In this document: one piece after another, positions 24,650-32,910 of the stretch
How positions within the stretch are numbered: position 1 is the first letter of the stretch
How the letters are laid out: the number at the start of each line of letters is the position of its first letter
From: an uncultured Lachnospiraceae bacterium
GTDB taxonomy: Bacteria > Bacillota > Clostridia > Lachnospirales > Lachnospiraceae
Length of the DNA stretch: 38,832 bases
Direction of reading: 5' to 3'
Assembly: GCA_944380185.1 (NCBI GenBank)
Contig: CALWGV010000050.1
Span: 1-38,832 of the forward strand
The notes under the pieces: generated by a model
Seen by the model: only the letters and a program-made list of their open reading frames with translations
What the model was told of the DNA's origin: nothing
Databases searched by the model: none
Translations under genes and position numbers: made by a program

Positions 24650-25506
24650 CATTAGATCGGCTGACAAAGCAATATGGCGATAAAACAGCGTTGGATCGGA
24701 TTGACGCCGTTTTTCGGCCGGGGATTTATGGCCTGCTGGGGGCAAACGGCGCAGGCAAGACAACCCTGATGCGGCTGGTCTGCGACATATTAAAACCCAC
24801 ATCGGGGGAAGTAGCCTTTAACGGCACAAACATTCGCGACCTGGGAGAGCGCTACCGCTCTGTGATCGGCTATCTCCCGCAGGACTTCGGATATTATCCA
24901 AACTTTACGGCGATGAACTTTCTTCTCTACATGGCCTCCCTGAAAGGGCTGAACGCCGGATACGCAAAGAAGAAATCCTTGGAACTCCTGGAAACATTCG
25001 GCCTTTTCGCCGTAAAGGATAAAAAAATCAAGACCTTTTCGGGCGGCATGAAGCGGCGTCTGGGGATTGCGCAGACCCTTTTGAACAACCCGCAGATTTT
25101 AATCCTCGACGAGCCGACAGCCGGGCTGGATCCAAAAGAACGGGTAAAATTCCGCAGCCTGCTTCGTTCCTTTGCCGAAGATAAAATCGTCATCCTGTCC
25201 ACCCATATTGTTACGGATGTGGAATATATTGCAGATGAAATCCTTGTGATAAAGGGCGGCACGCTTCTCAAAAAAGGGGCGGAGAGCACGATCCTGCAAG
25301 AAATAGCCGGCAAGGTATGGGAATGCCGCGCAGCCGGGCAGGAGGCAGAGCGGCTGGAAACCCGCTTTGCCGTATGCAGCAGGAAAAGAGAGAACGGCGA
25401 AGCCGTTTTGAGGATCGTTTCAGACGAGAAGCCTTGCGCTGCAGCGGTATCGGCGGCCCCCTGCCTGGAGGATCTGTATTTGTATTACTTTCAGCGGGAG
25501 GTGTGA
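24640..25506 (+). CDS. ABC transporter ATP-binding protein, BcrA-like
   Basis: This 288-residue ATPase has Walker A (GLLGANGAGKTTLMRLV, about residue 31), the signature FSGGMKRRLGIAQTLL, Walker B ILILDEPTAGLDP and an H-loop (LSTHIVTDVE). The type fits ATPases of peptide-antibiotic or ABC-2 exporters. The ATG has GAAGGAGG nine bases upstream; upstream in-frame codons belong to the previous gene's region. The permease follows after three bases. Confidence 0.93.
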   Translation: MQLTLDRLTKQYGDKTALDRIDAVFRPGIYGLLGANGAGKTTLMRLVCDILKPTSGEVAFNGTNIRDLGERYRSVIGYLPQDFGYYPNFTAMNFLLYMASLKGLNAGYAKKKSLELLETFGLFAVKDKKIKTFSGGMKRRLGIAQTLLNNPQILILDEPTAGLDPKERVKFRSLLRSFAEDKIVILSTHIVTDVEYIADEILVIKGGTLLKKGAESTILQEIAGKVWECRAAGQEAERLETRFAVCSRKRENGEAVLRIVSDEKPCAAAVSAAPCLEDLYLYYFQREV

Positions 25507-25509
25507 GCC

Positions 25510-26709
25510 ATGCTCCGTATGATAAGATTTGAACTCAAAAAGATCTGCTCGGACTCCGTTGTGATCGGATCCATCGCGGTGCTGCTGCTTATCTGCTTTC
25601 TTATTTTGCAGGCGTACTGCTTTGGCAGCTCGGCCGCCTCTGCTATTACTCCGGACGGCACGCGATTATCCGGCAGAGAAGCAATCGCCTTCCACCAGAG
25701 TATTGCCGAGAAATATGCCGGGGACTTTACCGACGATACGATTGCGGAAATGGTTTCCGATTTCTCGGCAGCTTATCCGGCCGAATATGCCAAAATGACA
25801 GAAGGCGGCTCGGTCAGTTCCTGGCTCCCCTCCAGCTACTTATACCTTGCCATGTTTATCCCGCCGGCAAACTACGATGAAATCGCGCAGGACGCGCTTG
25901 CGGAGGGAACCTCTATCCCGCCCCTGACGGAGGACGGGCTGGTGAGCATCCGGGATTATGGAGCCGCCTATGCCGATAAGCCCCTGCAGTATGGCTACGG
26001 CGACAGCTGGGCGTACTTTTTTATGGGGTTCTGCGGCCAGACGATTGCCATAGCCTTTCCCGCGCTTATTGTTATCATAATCGCTGTATCCGCCGTATTT
26101 GCAAGCGAGTACAGCGCAAAAATGGACGCGCTTATATTAATCGCCCGCCATGGAAAAAATCGGCTGATCTTGGCAAAATTGCTTGCCGCCATGATTTTTG
26201 CGACTGGGATAATCGGCGGGCTGTTTATTCTCTTTAGCATTGCCTTTGGGCTGCAGTACGGCGCTGTCGGCTGGAACGCCGATATGCAGACAAACCTGGG
26301 GCTTTCTCTTATGGGAGTAAATCTGCCCTTAAATAATCTGCAGCTTATTCTCTTTGGTTTCGGTATCGTATGGTCAGCCGGGATTTTTACAGCCGCCGTT
26401 ACGGCTATGATTTCAGCCGTCTCAAAGACTCCCTTTTCCTCTTTGATTGTGTCTTTTGCAGTCTTTATGGCTCCCTGGATGATCCGCCGGCTGCTGCCGG
26501 AGGGCGCTCTGCGCGATCTGCTGCTCGTCTTCCCGGCGAACGCAGTCAATGCGGCAGAAGTATTGAGACTGCCTGTCAGCGCCGCATCCATTTATTACGA
26601 TCAGCCGCTGGCTCCTGCGTTATGTATTGCGTTTGCCGCCGTCGTTGCGGTTCTTATTGCAGGCACCCTGGCATATAGGGCCTTTAAAGATCATCAGGCC
26701 GCAGGTTGA
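25510..26709 (+). CDS. ABC transporter permease, ABC-2-like
   Basis: This 399-residue membrane protein has one N-terminal helix (VVIGSIAVLLLICFLILQAYC), a large extracellular loop of about 150 residues, and five further helices from about residue 175 on. That layout is typical of ABC-2-type permeases that pair with BcrA-like ATPases. The start has GGGAGG upstream and follows the ATPase gene closely. Control by the ECF factor suggests response to cell-envelope stress or a peptide; the substrate is unknown. It ends 19 bp from the convergent HAD gene. Confidence 0.85.
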   Translation: MLRMIRFELKKICSDSVVIGSIAVLLLICFLILQAYCFGSSAASAITPDGTRLSGREAIAFHQSIAEKYAGDFTDDTIAEMVSDFSAAYPAEYAKMTEGGSVSSWLPSSYLYLAMFIPPANYDEIAQDALAEGTSIPPLTEDGLVSIRDYGAAYADKPLQYGYGDSWAYFFMGFCGQTIAIAFPALIVIIIAVSAVFASEYSAKMDALILIARHGKNRLILAKLLAAMIFATGIIGGLFILFSIAFGLQYGAVGWNADMQTNLGLSLMGVNLPLNNLQLILFGFGIVWSAGIFTAAVTAMISAVSKTPFSSLIVSFAVFMAPWMIRRLLPEGALRDLLLVFPANAVNAAEVLRLPVSAASIYYDQPLAPALCIAFAAVVAVLIAGTLAYRAFKDHQAAG

Positions 26710-26728
26710 TTGCTGACAGTCCAGCCTT

Positions 26729-27540
26729 TCAGCTTGTAAGGGAAAATAGTTTCTCCAGTGTAACCAGTACGCCGTCCTCTTCATTGGAAGGGCAGACATA
26801 CTTTGCCGCATTTTTGACATTTTGTGGTGCGTTATCCATTGCATAGCTGTGGGCGCAGTAGCGCAGCATTTCAATATCGTTTCCGCCGTCTCCAAAGGCG
26901 GCGCACTCTTGAGGGGTGATCCCCCACCGGCTCACAAGGCGTTTGAGTCCGGATGCCTTGTGACAGCCCGGCATAATCAGGTCGATAGAACCATGACCGC
27001 TTGTGGTAGGTTCCACTTTTCCCTTCAGCCGTTCCTGAAAAATATTGTAATACGCATATGTTTTTCTTCCGGCACGGTAGGGGCGAACTTCAGTATCTGG
27101 TCTTTTACTTCCTTAAAATCACCTATCCACTGCAGGCGATGGTAATAAATGCGGGTCAGGTCAAAGAAATCCTGACTGACAGCGCCGCGCTCGCAGTATG
27201 CGCTGCTGACGCCGCACATCACATTTAGTACATCGGGATATTCACGACATATGTCGATCACGAAATCCACCGTTTCCTTTGGCATATTCGCCGCGAATAT
27301 CAGCTCCTTCCGATCCTTTACAAAGGCCCCGTTTTCCGCTACGAAGGATAATTCATCATAATAGCCGGGGAACAGATCCCTTAATTGATAGTATTGGTTC
27401 CCGCTTGCCACCACAAAGCGGCAGCCGACGCTTTCCATCCTGGCCAATATGCGTTTAAAGCGCGGTACATCGTAAGTATAATCAGAGCGTACAAAGGTTC
27501 CATCCACATCCACGGCAACCATTTTTATAGTATGTTCCAT
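26729..27540 (-). pseudogene. Cof-type HAD-superfamily phosphatase, frameshifted
   Basis: The N-terminal part (MEHTIKMVAVDVDGTFVRSD) carries HAD motif I, DVDGT. The C-terminal part in another frame carries motif IV (FGDGGNDIEML) and the family stretch SGHGSIDLIMPG. The frame changes at a run of five A on the minus strand (27061-27065). One more A would restore a continuous 270-residue protein reading PEEKTYAYYNIFQERLKG. Everything else looks intact, so this is a recent mutation, a sequencing error or, less likely, -1 slippage on A-AAA. The family dephosphorylates sugar phosphates. The ATG has GGGGAT upstream. It is the last gene of the HD / small ORF operon. Confidence 0.85.
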
Positions 27541-27564
27541 TTTATCCCCTTTCTTCATTCCCTT

Positions 27565-27717
27565 TCAAATGTTGGAATGAAACAGTAATTCTGCTATATG
27601 CCGTCCGTTGACATCGCCCTGCAATAGGTCCCAGACAGTAATGGCAATAGCAGAAGTCCGATACTGCCTGCAACAGTCCTGCATGATGGCAATCTGTTTC
27701 TCTTGCATATGGACCAT
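27565..27717 (-). CDS. Small hypothetical protein, 50 aa
   Basis: This short ORF starts at an ATG preceded by AGGGAGG at ideal spacing and fills the gap between the HD and HAD genes, with 17 and 24 bp on either side. The peptide begins MVHMQEKQIAIMQDCCRQYR and ends HIAELLFHSNI. It has no signal or membrane segment and no family was recognised. The strong ribosome site and tight packing support it as a real gene; it could also be the remnant of a longer one. Confidence 0.55.
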   Translation of the reverse strand: MVHMQEKQIAIMQDCCRQYRTSAIAITVWDLLQGDVNGRHIAELLFHSNI

Positions 27718-27734
27718 AAATTTTCCTCCCTCTT

Positions 27735-28317
27735 TTATCTGAAACTGCTTTCGATCACGCCCGGCAGCAGCTGGTAGATGGAGCCATTGACCTTGCGGTC
27801 AAAAAGCGCTTTGATCTCCAGGATCTTTTTCCACCTTTCTACTGTGGGAGGCGGCGTCCCGTAACGGATTGCCACGTCTACAAATCTTTTTTCCAGGAGA
27901 CAGAAGCCCGTCGGGAGCGCCAGCGCATCACATAATTGTACCAGCCGGTCGTAGTCGTCATAAACAGCATTTTTAAAAATAATCTTCCTCGGAAACATCA
28001 AATGTGCCGATGGATGTGCGGATATCTTGGATCATAAAAGCATGGGTAATGCAGATTTGCGCCGTTTTTTCCCATTGACGCTCCATGCAGAAACGATAGC
28101 CGTCGATCAGATGACGTTCTGAACTGACTCCGGCATACCTTCCTATATCGTGCAGTAATCCGAAACAATACACCTGGTCTGCGGATAGATCCTGACATTG
28201 AGCGGCAATGTTTTTACAGGCAAGGGCTACAAAACGGGAGTGCTCGATCCAATTCCCCGGATTTTGCTGCTCGGCCCAAGCCAGCGCCACTTCTGCCGTA
28301 TTGCAATCTAATTCCAA
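27735..28317 (-). pseudogene. HD-domain hydrolase, frameshifted
   Basis: The first 114 residues hold HSRFVALA, the HD motif (LLHDIGRYAG) and ITHAF. The remainder (KNAVYDDYDRLVQLCDALAL) is in the next frame. The break is at a run of five T on the minus strand, where GATTATTTTTAAAAAT gives Asp-Tyr-Phe-stop. Removing one T restores a 193-residue protein. The TTT-TAA context could also allow +1 slippage at a stop codon, as in the release-factor-2 gene, but a simple indel is more likely. The start is TTG with AAAGGAGGG upstream. HD proteins of this type hydrolyse phosphate esters or nucleotides. Confidence 0.82.
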
Positions 28318-28343
28318 AGCGAGCCCTCCTTTCCTTCGCTATC

Positions 28344-28372
28344 ATTATACTGTCCGGGATGAAAATAAAATA
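28344..28372 (-). promoter_or_regulatory. Possible promoter of the HD / small ORF / HAD operon
   Basis: A perfect TATAAT (28344-28349) lies 26 bp before the TTG start, but at 17 bp spacing the -35 position reads only TATTTT. A weak -35 fits an activator-dependent promoter. The rest of the 226-bp divergent gap shows nothing else recognisable. Confidence 0.4.
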
Positions 28373-28543
28373 TCTGTATCCCGCCATTTTTTGTTCCTAT
28401 CCCGCCATCCGAAGGCATTGGATAGAGTTTGGCGGCATCTCCGAAAATGGATTGTCCGGACGGCCGCAGGAAGATATAATGGATATAAGGCTATTGGCAT
28501 AAGGAATACGGAGCCATTCCGCAGGAACGGAGGAGATGACAGA

Positions 28544-29437
28544 TTGGAAAATATACGCAGCCTACAGTTCAAAAACCCGAGTCGCGAACAATTTCATCCG
28601 GACTTGGAAGAAGATTTCCCGTGTGTGACGTCACAGGTAAAAATAAATGAATACAAGGACGGTATTGTTCCCTGGCATTGGCATGAAGAAGTGGAATTAT
28701 TTTATATAGAGAACGGTGTACTGGAGTATGATTTCCCCAAAGGCAAAATAATTTTCCCGAAAGGCTCCGGGGGACTTGTCAATTCCAACTTGATCCATAA
28801 AACGCAGTCCCATGCCCCCGATACGATCCAGGATCTGCATATTTTTAATGTTTCGCTGATCGGAGGGAATCCGGGGAGCCGGATCGAAAGAAAATTCATT
28901 GCACCCATCGTCAATGCTCCGCAAATTGAGATCGTTTCCCTGTTTCCTGACGTTCCAGAGCAGACGGAACTATTAAATGAGATCCGGGATTCGTTTTATT
29001 TAAGAAGGGATGCGGCCGACTATGAGATGGTCCTGCGGAATACCCTTTCAAAGATATGGTGTGGGATTTTAGCGCTTGCAGCCCCCGCATTAGCGGTTCC
29101 CATAACGGCGGATAAGGCCAACAACAAACTAAAAGCAATGATGATTTACATCCATGAACATTACGCAGAGAGGCTTTCCGTCAGCCAAATCGCCTCCGCT
29201 GCCTTTATCAGTGACCGCGAATGCTTCAGGGTATTTAAGAGCTATCTTCAATCGACGCCCGTGGAATATTTGAGAAATTACCGAATACAGAAAGCCTGCC
29301 ATTTGCTGCTGAAAACTTCCGAAACGATCACCTCCGTCGGGCTTAACTGTGGCTTTGAAAACAACAGCTATTTTATCAAAACATTTCGGGAAAAGATGGG
29401 GTGCACACCAAAAGAATACCGAAAGCTGGCGGAATAA
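28544..29437 (+). CDS. AraC-family regulator
   Basis: This 297-residue protein has a cupin-type N-terminal domain (IVPWHWHEEVELFYIENG) and a C-terminal double helix-turn-helix (LSVSQIASAAFISDRECFRVF and ITSVGLNCGFENNSYFIKTF, ending MGCTPKEYRKLAE). The start is assigned to a TTG with CGGAGGAG eight bases upstream. A nearby ATG belongs to a different frame, and upstream in-frame codons overlap the divergent gap without a ribosome site. It lies between the HD/HAD operon and a PTS permease gene and could control either. Confidence 0.85.
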   Translation: MENIRSLQFKNPSREQFHPDLEEDFPCVTSQVKINEYKDGIVPWHWHEEVELFYIENGVLEYDFPKGKIIFPKGSGGLVNSNLIHKTQSHAPDTIQDLHIFNVSLIGGNPGSRIERKFIAPIVNAPQIEIVSLFPDVPEQTELLNEIRDSFYLRRDAADYEMVLRNTLSKIWCGILALAAPALAVPITADKANNKLKAMMIYIHEHYAERLSVSQIASAAFISDRECFRVFKSYLQSTPVEYLRNYRIQKACHLLLKTSETITSVGLNCGFENNSYFIKTFREKMGCTPKEYRKLAE

Positions 29438-29485
29438 TTACATGATATCGTCATGCCTGGCATATTTATCATCCTGGAAACACGC

Positions 29486-29491
29486 TATAAT
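29486..29491 (+). promoter_or_regulatory. Possible -10 element of the EIIC gene
   Basis: A perfect TATAAT lies about 110 bp before the EIIC start, with no matching -35 box (TATTTA at 17 bp). This would suit activation by the AraC protein encoded immediately upstream. Confidence 0.35.
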
Positions 29492-29534
29492 TATGCCTGA
29501 AAAGGCAGCGGCAGAATCGGGACGCTTGATCGTG

Positions 29535-29564
29535 GCAGTCACTTTTGTGGCTGCTGTTTCATTT
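29535..29564 (+). terminator. Attenuator-like hairpin in the EIIC leader
   Basis: GCAGTCAC and GTGGCTGC form an 8-bp stem (one G-U) around a TTTT loop, followed by TGTTTCATTT. Many PTS genes have such a hairpin controlled by BglG/LicT antiterminators; no clear RAT site was identified. Confidence 0.4.
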
Positions 29565-29600
29565 AAGCGCGATATCTGGGGAAGGGATGGTGAACTTCAA

Positions 29601-30650
29601 TTGAAAAAAGGTATTTTTAATCAGATAATGGATACTATTTCCGGAATATTTCATCCGATCATAAACTTACTGAGTTCGGCCGGTATTTTAAAGGGAATAC
29701 TGGCGATTTTAACGGTGAGTAGATTGCTGTCCGCAGAGGGAGGCACGTATCTGGTCCTGAATGCTATGGCGGACAGTTTGTTTTATTTCCTTCCGATCAT
29801 TCTGGCCTATACGTCGGCCAAAAAATTTGGGACGAATCCCTTTACCGCAATGGTAATAGGGGGAGTTCTTTTATACCCGACGCTGACGGCTGTTTTTGAC
29901 TCCGGAACGGGCATTCTTTTTGCCGGGATTCCCATAAGAGCGGTCACCTATCATTCCAGCGTCATCCCTATTATTCTTGCGGTCGGGCTGCTTGCCCTGG
30001 CAGAAAAATTTTTGGATAGGATTTTTCCGGACACGATCAAGGGGCTCATAACGCCTGTTTTTGGAATTGCGATAGTAGGACTTTTTACTCTGTTTGTTTT
30101 TGGCCCTGCCGGAGCAATGGCGGGGGATGCGCTGGCGAAAGCCTATCAAATGATATATGAAGCGGCGCCTGTGCTTGCGGGAATGATCCTTGGCGCTTTC
30201 ATGCAGCCGATGGTTATCTTTGGGCTTCATTGGAGCTTCGTTTTTATAGCGATGAATAATATTGCGCTGACAGGTTCGGATACGATCCTGGCCTTTATGG
30301 GCCCTCCGGTATTTGCACAGGCCGGCGCGGCGTTGGCCGTTTACTTAAAAAGCAAAGATAAAAAATTCAAATCCACATGTATTTCCGCGGTGTTTTCCGC
30401 CTGCTTTGGGATTACAGAACCGGCGATGTTCGGGGTAAACCTTCCCAGAAAGAAACCGATGATCGCGGTGTGCATAGGCGGCGCTCTGGGCGGAGCGCTG
30501 GCCGGTATATCGGGGGCATCCGCTTTTGCCTTTGCTTTTCCAGGATTGGCAACATTGCCTATTTTTATCGGCGAAGGGTTCGGGCTGTATGTTATAAGCT
30601 GCGCGGCAGCCTTTTTGATCGCATTTTTGCTCTCTATGCTTTTGCAATAA
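29601..30650 (+). CDS. PTS sugar transporter EIIC, beta-glucoside/sucrose type, stand-alone
   Basis: About 349 residues and ten membrane segments. It starts like a family EIIC (FNQIMDTISGIFHPIINLLSSAGILKGIL, quoted in part) and holds the conserved GITEPAMFGVNLP substrate-site motif near residue 255. EIIC moves the sugar across the membrane, while EIIB and EIIA phosphorylate it. Neither B nor A domain is present here, although the family is usually fused as EIIBCA, so partners encoded elsewhere must serve it or the gene is a remnant. The start is uncertain: TTG with GGTGA seven bases upstream is chosen; an in-frame ATG at about 29495 would add 36 residues unlike EIIB. Confidence 0.82.
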   Translation: MKKGIFNQIMDTISGIFHPIINLLSSAGILKGILAILTVSRLLSAEGGTYLVLNAMADSLFYFLPIILAYTSAKKFGTNPFTAMVIGGVLLYPTLTAVFDSGTGILFAGIPIRAVTYHSSVIPIILAVGLLALAEKFLDRIFPDTIKGLITPVFGIAIVGLFTLFVFGPAGAMAGDALAKAYQMIYEAAPVLAGMILGAFMQPMVIFGLHWSFVFIAMNNIALTGSDTILAFMGPPVFAQAGAALAVYLKSKDKKFKSTCISAVFSACFGITEPAMFGVNLPRKKPMIAVCIGGALGGALAGISGASAFAFAFPGLATLPIFIGEGFGLYVISCAAAFLIAFLLSMLLQ

Positions 30651-30693
30651 TATAATGAACTTCCATGAGTATCGGCTATGCAATATTAATTAA

Positions 30694-30739
30694 AAACAGG
30701 ATGCACCACAGATTTTCTGTTCTGCGGCGCATCCTGTTT
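30694..30739. terminator. Bidirectional terminator between EIIC and the hydrolase gene
   Basis: AAACAGGATGC (30694-30704) and GCATCCTGTTT (30729-30739) form a perfect 11-bp outer stem with a further inner CCACAGA/CTGTTCTGCGG pairing. Runs of T follow on the minus strand (TTTTTAATT); on the plus strand TTTA follows. Confidence 0.85.
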
Positions 30740-30810
30740 ATGGATGTCCATTCCTTAATGAACGGTCAGCTGACTATTAAGAGAGCTGCAGGCGCTTAGC
30801 TGCAAAAAAC

Positions 30811-32826
30811 TCAGGCAGGAATATGCAGCATAGAGTTGGCCACATTGATGGTGACGACCAAGAGGCACGTCACGGTGGAGCCAAGCCACAGCTTGCCGGT
30901 CAGTTTGAATAAGAAACGGCTCAGTATCGGGGCAACGAACAGCAGAACCAGCAGCTGGTAGGTCTGAATGCAATTCAGGCACGCAGAACCATAGGGATTG
31001 ATGCCGGGATTGATCACGTATACATTCAAGTACATCACCGCCTGCATCAGCGCCAGGCCGAGGATATTGCCGAATCCGCAGATCAGCAGATTCACGAATT
31101 CATTCTGGCCCGCAATACGGCGGGAGCCGTTGGTGGTCAGGGAAACCATGAAGTAATACGGGAAGAACATAACCGCATAGCTTAATGCATAGACAATGTG
31201 GATCGGCTTAAACACTTTGATGGCCAAAACCCAGATGCGGAAGTCTACGACAAAGAAGTAGTTGGCCAGGAACACGATGCCGAAAAATGTTACCACGATC
31301 ATGAGGGTGAGCAGTAATGTTCTGCCAAGATCCTTGAGGCTGATCTTGAGGCCCCACTGTTCCATGGTCACGCCATTTTTGGAGCCGAAGAATTTATAGG
31401 TTACGAAGAACAGCACCAGACCGACAATCGTATTGAACATAGCCCAAATCCAGATAAAGTTGGTCATGGACTGAGGGAAAAGCCAAGTCAGCGTATTCTG
31501 CCCCTGCTGGGACGGGAATATATCTCTGGCGATATCGATGGCCGGCAGGAAGAACTGCCAGGAGAGGATTGCCGAGATTAGCAGGCCGCCATAGAAGATC
31601 AGTTTGCTCTTGCCGCTCTTGATGGCAGGAAGCTTTTCGGGAACTGCAACGGCCAGTCCCTTGAAGATGCTCAAATTCATAAACAGAGAAGCAATGGGCA
31701 CTACCAGCAGGAACATGCCGATGAGGCCGATGCAGTTGAAGATCTCTTTGATCCTCCAATACTGGTTGTCTGGATCAATAGGGTTCTCCATCTCAAATGC
31801 TGTAGTAAAGAAGTCCGAAATACATGCAGCCTCCGTGGAGGAGAAGCGTTCATAGGCATGGATTTCCGGAGGATTATAGAAAATACGAAGGGTGTGGTCT
31901 TCCGCACTTCCATAGTATGTATCCAGCTCAAAGGCGGCTTCCGGCGTATCGCTGACAGCAATTTTTTCATCGTCGGGCAGAACCTGGTTGAGCAGATGGA
32001 TCATATCTGGATGATAGTTCAGCGGGTATGCAACATCATCTACCTGATAATTTCCTCTGCCGAACTCATCGTTGAAGCCATTATACACAGCGATGCTGGC
32101 ATAAGCCATTCTGGGCATTTCTTTATCATCGGGAGCGCCCTGGATGCCGTGGACGGCAAAGGTATCGTCCCGCTCGCCAAAAGAGATTTCGCTGGTCTGT
32201 ACGCCGGAGGCAAAGGCAGCCATGACCTTATTCTGAGACTCTGCGTAAGCCAGCTCCTCAGCGGTGATCTCTGTGCCGCCATCGGAATCTTCCGCCTGGG
32301 CGTCTTCCAGCGCGTGCTCATAAGCCACACCATAATAGGCAAGGGTATTGGAGATTACACGGCCGCCCAGAGAATGGCCTGTTACGCCGATCTTCGTGTT
32401 ATCGATAAAATCCAGATTGTTATAAGCGTATTCTACAAGGGCAATCATGCCGGCGTCGGTCCAGGCAAATTCGCTGTAAGGTTCAGTACCGCCGCTGGAA
32501 AGGCCGTGCATATACGGGTCAAAGGTGATGACCGCGATGCCGCGCCGAGATAGTTCAATACCGGGAATATCCATCTGTTCCTTGCTGGCATAAGTACCGG
32601 CCATGGCGATGACCAAAGGCACCTTGTTCTCCGCAGATGCCTCAACAGGGCGGTACATGTTGCAGGAAAGATACTTTCCGTCGCTGGTGGGGAGCTTGAA
32701 GGTATAAACCTGCGTTTTTCCAAAATTTGTTTGAAGCAGTGAGGCGCCGATGCAGCTGATCAAAATCAGCACAAGGGAAATAGCAAGCCACCGTACTGCC
32801 CATTTCTTGGTTCTGACTTTCTCCAA
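30811..32826 (-). CDS. Alpha/beta hydrolase fused to a polytopic membrane domain
   Basis: This 671-residue protein starts with a membrane anchor (about 13-31). An alpha/beta hydrolase domain follows (about 38-345), with the nucleophile elbow GHSLGG at Ser152 and FDPYMHGLSSGG near 103-113. After residue 365 come about eight to nine membrane helices (for example IGMFLLVVPIASLFMNL, VFKPIHIVYALSYAVMFF). The hydrolase should face outside. The substrate is unknown. The start is TTG with AAGGAGG nine bases upstream. It lies 84 bp downstream of the LarA-family gene on the same strand and is probably the last gene of that operon, so release of a hydroxyacid from an ester is a possible role. Confidence 0.8.
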   Translation of the reverse strand: MEKVRTKKWAVRWLAISLVLILISCIGASLLQTNFGKTQVYTFKLPTSDGKYLSCNMYRPVEASAENKVPLVIAMAGTYASKEQMDIPGIELSRRGIAVITFDPYMHGLSSGGTEPYSEFAWTDAGMIALVEYAYNNLDFIDNTKIGVTGHSLGGRVISNTLAYYGVAYEHALEDAQAEDSDGGTEITAEELAYAESQNKVMAAFASGVQTSEISFGERDDTFAVHGIQGAPDDKEMPRMAYASIAVYNGFNDEFGRGNYQVDDVAYPLNYHPDMIHLLNQVLPDDEKIAVSDTPEAAFELDTYYGSAEDHTLRIFYNPPEIHAYERFSSTEAACISDFFTTAFEMENPIDPDNQYWRIKEIFNCIGLIGMFLLVVPIASLFMNLSIFKGLAVAVPEKLPAIKSGKSKLIFYGGLLISAILSWQFFLPAIDIARDIFPSQQGQNTLTWLFPQSMTNFIWIWAMFNTIVGLVLFFVTYKFFGSKNGVTMEQWGLKISLKDLGRTLLLTLMIVVTFFGIVFLANYFFVVDFRIWVLAIKVFKPIHIVYALSYAVMFFPYYFMVSLTTNGSRRIAGQNEFVNLLICGFGNILGLALMQAVMYLNVYVINPGINPYGSACLNCIQTYQLLVLLFVAPILSRFLFKLTGKLWLGSTVTCLLVVTINVANSMLHIPA

Positions 32827-32910
32827 TTTTTCTACCTCCTTATTCTTGTGGAATATTGTACAAGACTTCCGCTCTGCCGCTTCTATCTTGACCTGTCAAC
32901 CGCCGGTACT

